The notes below the pieces were generated by a model. The model ran no database searches. It was not told the origin of the DNA and saw only the letters and a program-made list of their open reading frames with translations. Below, piece after piece: positions 45,580 through 53,769 of a stretch of 64,000 bases of DNA. The translations under genes and the position numbers were made by a program. Every line of letters starts with the position of its first letter. The first letter of the stretch is position 1. This DNA comes from Phoronis australis (lineage: Eukaryota; Phoronida; Phoronidae): the NCBI GenBank assembly GCA_002633005.1, contig NMRA01000113.1, positions 207,683 to 271,682 on the forward strand, given 5' to 3'.

Positions 45580-46520
45580 TTGATTACGGTTCAAGTGGAC
45601 CACCTAAGCCCTGTTTTAACTGAGATGTGCAAGACTGGTGACAACCAGATAAGACTTTTAGCGATTTAAATGTAAACGTAAATGATGCTCCCAGTGAGGA
45701 AACCGATAATCAATAATGTGATGAAACTGAGATTGGTCTAGATAGCAGCATTCCCACCGAGCCCNCCCGTGTTGGCAGGGATGTCTATCTTTCCCAGAGA
45801 GGTTGTATTATTAAGAAACCTGCTCGATTTCTGTCCCCATAATTTAACTTACATGTGTCACTTTAGAGAATTGCATCCAGAGGCTGGTGTTGAATACGAG
45901 GAAATAGTGCAAAAGGGCTCCAGCGACAGGTATACGTGTAGGGAGTGTGCACGGGAGTTCGAAAAAGTGTCAGAGGTGTTTACCCACGAAACAACCTGTT
46001 GCCAGACTGTGGGGCTGTACATATGCCCATGTGGTTTTAAGTCCCCCCGTGCCCACCAGATGCTACGCCACCAAAGGAAGGCCAGCCACACCGCCACCCC
46101 CTACAGGAGGAAGTCGTGAATAAGAAATACTGGAGACGAGTTTAGGAAGTGAAGCTGAGGACGAAGATGGAAGAGCTGTACAGGGAGAGTGTTCCATTTA
46201 AGGATGTAATTCTAGAAAAGTTTAATGGGGACGAGGCTACCTTAATGGAATGGGAACGGTGTCAAGTTGTTTTTGTTGGAGTTTGAGTAAATCATTGTTA
46301 CTGTTAAATGTTTCTCCACAGTTAATTGTTGTTGTTTTATATACAGATATTTTATTTCTAGCATTCAATCATTGTCCAACCGGTCAGGTCTTTGTATGTG
46401 CAAGTTACTATCGTTATTTAAAATATCTTGTTATTACGAATTGAAGTTGTCCCTCACTGCTACTACTGTACAATTTTGATCTATGTTAAATGACTTACAT
46501 TAAATCTGAGGTTGGGGGAG
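45580..46520 (+). mobile_element. 3' end of a Ty3-type LTR element (pol tail, extra ORF, polypurine tract)
   Basis: A broken frame at about 45660-45840 ends with DVYLSQRGCIIKKPARFLSP, the basic tail typical of Ty3 Pol C-termini. It is followed by a zinc-finger-like ORF (45781-46119), about 400 bp of AT-rich sequence, and GAGGTTGGGGGAG (46508-46520). That sequence looks like a polypurine tract directly before an LTR starting TGTGACGGGC at 46521. Integrase and upstream domains are missing. Confidence 0.5.
45781..46119 (+). CDS. Zinc-finger-like ORF between pol tail and LTR
   Basis: The frame is 113 codons from ATG 45781. Coding character is clear from about 45843 on. It contains YTCRECAREFEKVSEVFTHE with a following CC (a C2-H-C-like finger, Cys-X2-Cys then His and Cys) and YICPCGFKSPRAHQMLRHQR (Cys-X-Cys then two His spaced as in C2H2 fingers). 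The C-terminus is basic (HTATPYRRKS). It overlaps the pol tail in another frame and an AG acceptor-like site lies at about 45865, so it may be reached by splicing. Its position downstream of pol is where env-like or accessory ORFs sit in some LTR elements; no membrane segment is present. A host zinc-finger exon captured here is the alternative. Confidence 0.45.
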   Translation: MSIFPREVVLLRNLLDFCPHNLTYMCHFRELHPEAGVEYEEIVQKGSSDRYTCRECAREFEKVSEVFTHETTCCQTVGLYICPCGFKSPRAHQMLRHQRKASHTATPYRRKS

Positions 46521-46531
46521 TGTGACGGGCT

Positions 46532-46662
46532 TGTGATGATATCGTTCCACATTTTATAGCTGCTCACGGTTTACTGCCCGATCCAACTTTTAACATACCC
46601 CTTGCCGGAAGTTCAATCATTGTGCTTTTATTACAACATTACATGCCATAATCGGCATGACA
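46532..46662 (+). repeat. 5' LTR (30-bp deletion)
   Basis: It matches the 3' LTR except that AATATACATC...GTCAGTCAAT (30 bp) is absent between two CAAT tetranucleotides. Confidence 0.9.
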
Positions 46663-46848
46663 TGGTGGCAACGGCCTGGAAGTGACCTGCAACTTCCACA
46701 CTATCAGGCAACCGTGAGTAACCCGTTGTAAACAAACATTACATTCTGTGAGTTGTCGACGTAACGTTCCGACAAGCAACGACTCACCATCCGCCACGTT
46801 CAGTTTCATACAGTATCTTGTGTTATTCTACCCTCACCCTTCGACGAT

Positions 46849-47445
46849 TTGGCTACACAATCCGTGTCAGTGCCTCAATTTGACTGGGGATCACCCAACA
46901 TCGCCGAGTCGTTCCACCTTTTCCGACAGAGAATGGAACTATACTTCACCGTCAAGGGCACAAAGGCAAGTGAGAAGGTTCCCATCATTCTCCTTGCCAC
47001 TGGGGAAGAGGGCCTGCGACGATACAACAGTTGGTCCCTAGGCGAAGAGGATCGCAAAGACGCATATAAAATATTTTCCGCTTTCATCGAACAGCTAGAG
47101 CCTGCGACAAACCACCGTGTTTGCAGGCTGGAACTCAGCAAATACTACCAGAAACCATCGGAAACGACTGACACATTCATCAACCGATGCCGGCTACTAG
47201 CAAAGAAGTGTGACTTCACTGACGCCAAGGCAAACGAGCGCCTGGTGGAACTGCTGATTGCAAGTACACCCATCCCTGAGCTGCAAAAAGAACTACTCAA
47301 CAAACCGAAGGGTTTCACAATTGAAGCGGCTGTACAGCTAGCTCGTACACACGAGGCATCTGCACAGTATGTCACCCAACTACACACCTTCCAGAATCCC
47401 CATCCACAGGTCGCTGCCGTAAACCGGAACGGTTACCAATACTGA
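46849..47445 (+). CDS. Gag (capsid part) of the 46532 element
   Basis: 198 codons from ATG to TGA at 47443. It has a retrotransposon capsid-like pattern: an N-terminal FRQRMELYF block, then helices including KIFSAFIEQL, LSKYYQKPSETTDTFINRCR and ELQKELLNKP. The nucleocapsid zinc knuckles continue in the same frame directly after the TGA. The stop therefore either is a nonsense change (TGA where CGA would fit) or separates Gag from a readthrough product. The rest of the element is also frameshifted, which favours mutation. Confidence 0.8.
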   Translation: MATQSVSVPQFDWGSPNIAESFHLFRQRMELYFTVKGTKASEKVPIILLATGEEGLRRYNSWSLGEEDRKDAYKIFSAFIEQLEPATNHRVCRLELSKYYQKPSETTDTFINRCRLLAKKCDFTDAKANERLVELLIASTPIPELQKELLNKPKGFTIEAAVQLARTHEASAQYVTQLHTFQNPHPQVAAVNRNGYQY

Positions 47446-48072
47446 GGGCGTGACAGGAACAGACAAACTCTGTGTCGAAACTGCAGCCATGACCACACTC
47501 TCGGCAGAGACTTCTGCCGCGCCAAGAATGACACCTGCGGTGTGTGTGGCAAGGTAGGCCACTGGGCCACGGTCTGCTTCTCAGCAAAACGTAAAACTAG
47601 GAAACGACAAGGGAGATCAAACTCCAAGGGTCGCAGCCAGTCGCGGCACAGACAAGCTGGTTCCATACAGAAGGTCGACAGTCTCGATAAACACGACGAC
47701 CACGCCATGAACAACATGAGAGCAGCTATGGAAGGCCTCACCTTCAGCACTGTCCACACTTCCAACAGAGATCCCGCTGGTGTAAGAAATGCCCGAGACG
47801 AAGCATTTGTTGATCTACGCATCAAGCTGAGTGACCACCCAGGAACTCACAACTTCAACCTGAAGGTAGACATCGGGGCACAAGCGAACACATTACCTGT
47901 ACGTGTATTCCGACAGATGTTTCCGAACAGCGTAGACAAGTCTGGAAACCCAATTCCTGAATCACTCATCCCAGCAGGGTGCCTGCTAACTGCCTACAAC
48001 AGCACGAAGATTAACTGCCATGGCACCACAACCATCCAATGTAAATACAGACTCCCCATGGACCAACACTGA
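47446..48072 (+). pseudogene. Nucleocapsid and protease part of the 46532 element
   Basis: It continues the gag frame after TGA 47443. Two Cys/His knuckles are present: a Cys-X2-Cys-X3-His-X6-Cys at 47473-47517 and a canonical Cys-X2-Cys-X4-His-X4-Cys at 47536-47577, followed by an Arg/Lys/Ser-rich stretch. A retropepsin-like active site VDIGAQANTLP lies at about 47866; the usual third-position Gly is kept but Ser/Thr is Ile. The frame is lost near 48060, in the middle of the protease; its C-terminal part (FYVVDVTGPAILGLPT) is in the +1 frame. The change of frame inside a domain argues for an indel, not programmed shifting. Confidence 0.75.
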
Positions 48073-50128
48073 GTTCTACGTCGTCGACGTCACTGGACCA
48101 GCGATACTAGGCCTGCCAACCTTAGAAGCGCTCAACGTCGTAACGTTGAACTGCGCTGTGTCACCCCAACAACCCATTCACAGTGTCGCTGACTTGATGT
48201 ACCTCTACCCAGACAGGTTCGACCGCATTGGCGAATTCCAGAGAACTCACAAGCTCATGGTTAAGCCTAACGTACCATGTCATGTAGACCCACCGAGAAG
48301 AACACCAATCGCTATGCGCGAGAAAATCAAAGCTGAACTCGACAAGATGGAATCACAACAGGTCATTCGTCGTATCGAAGGGCCGACTGACTGGGTGAGC
48401 TCGCTTACATACGTAACCAAACGAGACAACACAATAAGAGTGTGCCTGGACCCCCGAGCACTAAACAGAGCCCTCATACGACCATACCACCAGATTCCAA
48501 CAGTCGAAGAACTCAACCATCGCTTCGCTGGCACTAAATTCTTCTCGAAGTTAGACGCGAAGTCGGGATATGGGTCAATCAAGCTTGACCAAGAAAGTCA
48601 AGCTCTGACGACTTTCCAAACACCGTTTGGACGGTATTGTTTCCAACGGCTCCCTTTTGGTCTCAACGTCAGCCAGGACATTTTCCAACTCGAAATGGAT
48701 AGAATCCTTGAGAAGTGTAAAGGCGCATGTGGAATCGCCGATGACATCGTCATCTATGGGTCAACAAAGAACGAGCACAACGAAAATGTTAGACACTTCA
48801 TGGAGATCGCAACCCAGGAGGGACTTACGCTCAACTCGAGCAAGTGCAGCATAAAACGCCAAGAAGTATCCTTTTTTGGAAATTTGTACACTCACACTGG
48901 AATGAAGCCCGACCCAGCCAAGATTCGTGACCTGCAGGAGATGTCAGAACCACGTGACAAAACGCAACTGCAGCAATTCCTGGGTGTGATGACTTACCTA
49001 TCTCGCTTTGTCAAAGACTTCAGTTCCAAAACCGCCATCTTACGTGACCTCCTTCACAAAGACTCGGAGTTTCTGTGGAAACCACACCACCAAAGAGCCT
49101 TCACTGACCTCAAGAGCGAAATCTCTGAGACATCGCTTCTCCAGTACTTCTACCCAAAGCTCCCAATCTACATGCACTGTGACGCAAGCCTCCAAGGCAT
49201 AGGCGCCGCTCTATTGCAACCCGATTCTGCTGGCACTCTTGTTCCTGTTGTCTATGCCAGCAAGAGCCTGACACCAGCTGAACAGATGTACGCATGTATT
49301 GAGCGTGAGTTATTGGCAATCGTATTTGGCACCCAGAGGTTTCACACATATTTGTACGGTCACACTTTCCAGGTACTCACTGACCATAAACCACTCGTGA
49401 TGATCATTGACAAACCCCTCACCTCAGCTCCAGCTCGCCTCCAGCGGATGCTTATCCAACTTCCGGGATACAACTTCAACCTCTGCTATAACAAGGGATC
49501 CGACAACGTTTTGGCTGACGGACTCTCACGTTTACCATCACCATGTAACGCTGAACCTATCGATCTAGACGTCCGAGTTGATACTGTTCGCTTCTCAACG
49601 AATTGCATCGAGGAACTGAGAAACTGCACTGCGGCTGACCCCCTACTCAACCAGCTGAGAGAAATCATCATTATGGGATGGCCAGAGATGATTAAGCAGC
49701 TACCAACTGATGTCAGAGCATTCTGGGGCCTAAGAGATCAGCTCTCAGTAGACAATGGCCTCATCCTAAAGGGGCAACAGATCGTAATTCTTCAGACCCT
49801 GCAAGAAGACATACTGAAACAACTCCATACTGCCCACCTGGGACAAGAGAAAACCAAACTCCTAGCTAAGGACACTGTGTACTGGGTAAACATAAACAAA
49901 GATATCGACCGGTTCACCAAGTCATGCAGCATATGCCAGCACCATCAACCATCCCAGATGTCGGAGCCACTACTGCAACATGACATTCCAACAAAGCCAT
50001 GGGATGTTGTAGGTACCGACCTGTTTGAGCTCCACGAGTCCCAGTGGCTGATCATAGTCGACTACTACTCTAAGTATCCTGTAGTACGACAGCTAGTCCT
50101 ACTCCTTCACCAAGCAGCGTTGTTGTAA
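48020..50128 (+). CDS. Pol of the 46532 element: end of protease, RT, RNase H, integrase start
   Basis: A 702-codon open frame, though its first ATG is not a natural start. Residues 17-45 are the protease C-terminus. RT spans about 95-330, with FSKLDAKSGYGSIKLD at 175-190, LPFGL at 211-215, and IADDIVIYG at 239-247 where the usual Tyr/His before x-D-D is Ile. RNase H has CDAS at 387-390, IERELLAI near 428 and TDHKP at 454-458. The integrase zinc-binding motif (HTAHLGQEKTKLL...CSICQ) follows, then the first catalytic Asp in GTDLFE. The frame breaks at about 50095, shortly after the DYYSKYP block. Confidence 0.88.
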   Translation: MAPQPSNVNTDSPWTNTEFYVVDVTGPAILGLPTLEALNVVTLNCAVSPQQPIHSVADLMYLYPDRFDRIGEFQRTHKLMVKPNVPCHVDPPRRTPIAMREKIKAELDKMESQQVIRRIEGPTDWVSSLTYVTKRDNTIRVCLDPRALNRALIRPYHQIPTVEELNHRFAGTKFFSKLDAKSGYGSIKLDQESQALTTFQTPFGRYCFQRLPFGLNVSQDIFQLEMDRILEKCKGACGIADDIVIYGSTKNEHNENVRHFMEIATQEGLTLNSSKCSIKRQEVSFFGNLYTHTGMKPDPAKIRDLQEMSEPRDKTQLQQFLGVMTYLSRFVKDFSSKTAILRDLLHKDSEFLWKPHHQRAFTDLKSEISETSLLQYFYPKLPIYMHCDASLQGIGAALLQPDSAGTLVPVVYASKSLTPAEQMYACIERELLAIVFGTQRFHTYLYGHTFQVLTDHKPLVMIIDKPLTSAPARLQRMLIQLPGYNFNLCYNKGSDNVLADGLSRLPSPCNAEPIDLDVRVDTVRFSTNCIEELRNCTAADPLLNQLREIIIMGWPEMIKQLPTDVRAFWGLRDQLSVDNGLILKGQQIVILQTLQEDILKQLHTAHLGQEKTKLLAKDTVYWVNINKDIDRFTKSCSICQHHQPSQMSEPLLQHDIPTKPWDVVGTDLFELHESQWLIIVDYYSKYPVVRQLVLLLHQAALL

Positions 50129-50899
50129 ACATCACAAGCCAAGTCTTCGCGGAGCTCGGTATACCGTCCAAAGTTGTAAGTGACAATGGGCCACACTTCT
50201 CCAGCGCTGCCTATCGTGAATTTGCTATGGAGTGGGGATTCCACCATGAGACAACCTCACCTCGGAGACCACAGGGAAATGGTTTCGTAGAGCGCCAGGT
50301 GAAGACTATAAAGACTATCCTCAGGAAGGCCAAGCAGTCTGGCACCACATCTGAAATCGCATTGTTGCACTGGCGTTGCACTCCAATCTCAAATGACTTG
50401 CCAAGTCCAGCACAGCTACTAATGGGTAGACGAATCCAGTCTCTGCTTGCTACGAAAATCGCAAATGATCACCAAAACAAGGATCAAGTATATGGTGCTC
50501 TCCAGCAACGACAAGAGAACCAGAAGAAATATTTTGACCGACACTCACTCAAAGAGGAAGTACCACCTCTGTACCCTGGTCAGAAAGTTAGAGTACAACA
50601 CCCCGTGTCTGGAATTAAGCTGGGATCCAGCTATCGTAGTATCCCAGGCAGATGGTCCTCGTTCCTTCCTGCTAAGAAATGTAAATGGACACGTGTTCCG
50701 AAGAAACAGTCAACACATACGAGACATCCCCATAACACCAAGTGTATCAACAGCTCCAGATGTTTCGAAGGCTGCTCAGACCAAACACGTGACATTTACA
50801 GAACCACCTGTACGCGAAACCCCAACCTTGCCCACTTACTCGCAACACCATACTCGTAGTGGCAGGATTGTGAAACGACCACCAAAGATGGACTTGTAG
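50105..50899 (+). pseudogene. Integrase core end and C-terminal tail of the 46532 element
   Basis: After the frameshift near 50095, frame 1 carries VVSDNGPHFSSAAYREF and RPQGNGFVERQVKTIK, giving the second Asp and the Glu of D,D-35-E. It continues to LYPGQKVRVQHPVSG. Near 50590 the frame shifts again to the 50447-50899 frame, which carries DPAIVVSQADGPRSFLLRN and the basic tail ending GRIVKRPPKMDL. Confidence 0.75.
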
Positions 50900-51105
50900 T
50901 GTTATGAGCATTTATTCACACTTAGATCTTAAGTACTTACTTTAGATAGCTTACATACAGCAGGTATATACCTCGGGGCAGAATAACCCCCCTACCATGC
51001 TGTGGCTGTTCAGTAGTCCACCTGAACTAGCCTAGTGTTTTATACATCGCATTTTTTTATTTGATAGTAATTGTCTAAGGATTTCCTTTCTTGGTAAAAG
51101 GGGGA

Positions 51106-51111
51106 TGTGAT
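51106..51111 (+). other. LTR start after polypurine tract
   Basis: AAAAGGGGGA (51096-51105) immediately precedes TGTGAT, the plus-strand priming site layout of LTR retrotransposons. Confidence 0.7.
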
Positions 51112-51266
51112 GATATCGTTCCACATTTTATAGCTGCTCACGGTTTACTGCCCGATCCAACTTTTAACATACCCCTTGCCGGAAGTTCAATAATATACAT
51201 CGTATGCCCTTGTCAGTCAATCATTGTGCTTTTATTACAACATTACATGCCATAATCGGCATGACA
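51106..51266 (+). repeat. 3' LTR (full length)
   Basis: 161 bp, TG...CA ends. It carries the 30 bp missing from the 5' LTR. Confidence 0.9.
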
Positions 51267-51533
51267 GGGCTTGCCTCCCTTTGTGAATTATAGAGATCGT
51301 GTCACTTTTGTAATAGTATTATGACTGCATGGAACTACACTTACCTTATATGGCACAATTAGTTAGAATGGTTTATTATATAAGTCTTGCCAAACAGTTC
51401 TATGAAATGTGACTCATATGCATGTGGTCTTGTGTATTGCAAAAACATGTTGTTATACAGTAGTTAGTCAGTCCGCAAAAGTAGTGTTCAAGTAAAGACG
51501 TCTTCTTCACTCCTCTCTCCACAAGCCATTACA

Positions 51534-51549
51534 TGGTGTCAGGAGTTAG
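51534..51549 (+). other. Primer-binding site of the outermost element
   Basis: TGGTGTCAGGAGTTAG directly follows the LTR end ATTACA. A TGGT start after a CA-3' LTR end is the standard tRNA primer site layout. The leader continues to 51575, is broken by the nested element, and resumes at 58304. Confidence 0.65.
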
Positions 51550-51575
51550 CGATTTGTTTATTCAGTTGTTGCTTA

Positions 51576-51779
51576 TGTGATGTATGAATGATTTAGTTTA
51601 CGCCATTTACTATTTTTAGAGAACACGTGTTATGTTATGTAGTCACATGACGGTTTCACCATCAGTTTGTAGTTGTACGTTCACTGCTTGTATTACCACG
51701 GTCACGAATAGACGTATTTCATTATCACTCGAATAATTGTTGTTCCTTCCACTCTGGCTACCCAACGATAAACATAACA
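51576..51779 (+). repeat. 5' LTR of the deletion-derivative element
   Basis: 204 bp, TG...CA, about 5 percent different from its partner at 58096-58298. Confidence 0.88.
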
Positions 51780-51792
51780 TTGGCGATGAGAA

Positions 51793-52579
51793 ATGGCTTC
51801 AAGGACGATTCAGTTTGAGGAGTACAACAAAAAGGATGATATGGACATTGGAACGTTTGGAACTGAGGTCGTGGTTAGGCATGATAAATTTTCAGGCTCA
51901 ATTTATCCCAAACTTATCCTCCATAATTTATCCCCTGAACGAATTGCTGGGGAAAGTTCCGTTTAGATGGACAAAACAATGCGAGGATGGGTTTGCAAAA
52001 GTAAAGAAAACGATCAGTTCAGACAAATTGTTAGCTCATTATGATCCCACTTTACCACTGGAACTTGTGGTTGATGCTAGTCCTTATGGACTCGGTGCAG
52101 CAATTTTGCACGTGTACGATAGAAATGTTCGGAAACCGGTTGCTTTTGCATCCCGCAGCTTGGGAAAACATGAACGCGGGTACGCGCAATTAGACAAAGA
52201 AGCTTTGTCGATTATGTTCGGTTTGCGGAAGTTTCACGCATACCTATACGGAAGGAACTTTACAATATGTACGGACCATAAACCGTTGGAAAGAATCTTG
52301 GGTCCTAAAACGGCAATACCGACGCTTGCCGTGCAGAGATTGCAACGATGGGCAGTGACCTTGTCAGCTTTCAATTATGACATACGATACATCACGTCTA
52401 AACAGAATGCTATCGCTGACGTTCTACCATGGTTGCCACTGCCTACCACAAGGGGTGAAGGAGAAGAAGCCAACTGCATCGAAACCAAACAATTGGATGG
52501 ACTTCCTGTCAGCAGCAAGGCCATTAGTCATGCTACAAGGAACGATCCTGTTCTGTCACGAGTGATACATTTTGTATAG
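51793..52579 (+). pseudogene. Gag start joined to RT thumb and RNase H
   Basis: From ATG 51793 a short frame (MASRTIQFEEYNKKDD...) looks like a Gag N-terminus. Near 51875 the sequence passes, in another frame, straight into an RT thumb block (LGMINFQAQFIPNL). It continues with PLNELLGKVPFRWTKQCEDG, RNase H (VVDASPYGLGAAIL, QLDKEALSIMFGLRKFHAYL, CTDHKPLERI) and a DVLPWLPLP connection, ending at TAG 52577. Most of gag, all of protease and the catalytic RT palm are missing, so an internal deletion made this derivative. Confidence 0.75.
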
Positions 52580-53627
52580 CACGGGTGGCCTAACGAAATT
52601 GACGACGTGCGGTTTACACCATTCCTCAGAGGAAAACATGAGCTCACGACCGAGCAAGGGTGTATCATATGGGGAATGCGTGTGGTTATTCCCGAGAAAT
52701 ACCGCAAGGATATACTTGACGAATTACACAATGCACATGTAGGTATTGTGCGAATGAAAGAACTTACTCGCAGTTACGTACGGTGGCCTCAAGTTGACCA
52801 GGATATTGAACAGTTGGTGCGAACAAACAAGTGCGAAATTTACCGCCAGCGACACCACTAATGCCCTGGGTGTGGCCAAGTAAGCCTTGGCACCATGTTC
52901 ACACGGACTTCGCGGAAAAGGACGGTCAACACTTTCTGATAGTGATTGACGCTCACTCAAAGTGGCCGGAAATATTCCATATGACCAGCACGTCATATGC
53001 GACCATTGCAGTTTTGCGAGAGTTATTTGGTAGATATAGAGTACCAGTACAATTCGTTAGTGATGAGTCCACAATTTATAAGCCAAGAGTTCAAACATTT
53101 CTTGAAAATGAATGCGGTTAAGCAAGTGCTAGTTGCACCGTACCACGCAGCGAGTAACGGGGCAGCAGAATGAATGGTACAATTGTTCAAACGTGCGCTG
53201 AGTACGAGCAAGTCAAATGGAAAGTCGCTTGCACAACGGATTGCGAGTTTTCTGTTGTCGTACCGTTCGACAACACACGCCACTACCGGACAGTCTCCTG
53301 CATTTTTATTTCTGGGTCGCGAACTCAGAATGCGGTTATCTGCAATACACCCCAGCGTGGAGGAAAAAGTGCTTGATAAGCAGGAGAGTCAAAAGTGTTA
53401 TTATGACACGAAATGCCACCAACGGGACTTTGTGGTCGGTGAAGAGGTGTTTGTCAAAGATTTCCGAGTAAAAGAAAAATGGTGGCCGGCTACAGTGATG
53501 GAGGAAACCGCACCGAAGTCATATGTGGTTGTATTAGAACACGGTCAAGTGTGGAAACGACATGTAGACCAGACGGGCACACGACATCTGTCATCAGACA
53601 TGTCCAAATCTCGCGATCAACACGATG
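52580..53627 (+). pseudogene. Integrase of the deletion-derivative element, first part
   Basis: Fragments lie in different frames. The zinc-binding half is at 52607-52861 (ELHNAHVGIVRMKELTRSYVRWPQ, then CEIYRQ where a second Cys pair is degraded). The core starts at 52862 with HTDFAEKDGQHFLIVIDAHSKWPE. A frameshift near 53110 leads to APYHAASNGAAE with an in-frame TGA at 53171. 53174-53627 carries the end of the core and the SH3-like C-terminal region (VGEEVFVKDF, KWWPATVMEE). The reading continues after the nested element at 57791. Confidence 0.7.
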
Positions 53628-53632
53628 ACACA

Positions 53633-53745
53633 TGTAGTATAAGTGACTTTGTTATTACGGACACACACGGACGACCATCTTACGATTGTAGATCGACGTA
53701 GTTTCAGTGTTCCCAATAAACCTAGTTTATTCTTATTATTCTACA
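53633..53745 (+). repeat. 5' LTR of the intact element
   Basis: 113 bp; contains CCCAATAAACC and ends CTACA just before TGGTGGCAGC. Confidence 0.92.
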
Positions 53746-53769
53746 TGGTGGCAGCTTTTTAAGTACACG

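Larger units (their letters stand above)
46532..51266 (+). mobile_element. Complete Ty3-type LTR retrotransposon with broken ORFs
   Basis: The 5' LTR 46532-46662 (131 bp) and 3' LTR 51106-51266 (161 bp) both start TGTGATGATATCG and end GGCATGACA. They look identical apart from 30 bp missing from the 5' copy. The target duplication GGGCT lies at 46527-46531 and 51267-51271. The PBS region TGGTGGCAACGG starts at 46663, and a polypurine tract AAAAGGGGGA precedes the 3' LTR. Order is gag, zinc knuckles, protease, RT, RNase H, integrase. Coding is interrupted by one TGA and at least three frameshifts, so the copy is probably not autonomous even though its LTRs suggest a recent insertion. Confidence 0.9.
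46521..51533 (+). mobile_element. LTR of the outermost Ty3 element, split by a nested insertion
   Basis: The LTR begins TGTGACGGGCT (46521-46531), is interrupted by the complete element at 46532-51266, resumes at 51272 after the duplicated GGGCT, and ends ATTACA at 51533, about 273 bp in total. It is preceded by a polypurine-like tract and followed directly by TGGTGTCAGGAGTTAG, a primer-binding-site-like sequence. A TATATAAG box lies at 51377-51384. Confidence 0.65.

Noticed and set aside
48020-48072. Programmed +1 frameshift between gag-protease and pol of the 46532 element
   Set aside because: The change of frame falls inside the protease domain, and more frameshifts follow in integrase, so mutation is the simpler reading.
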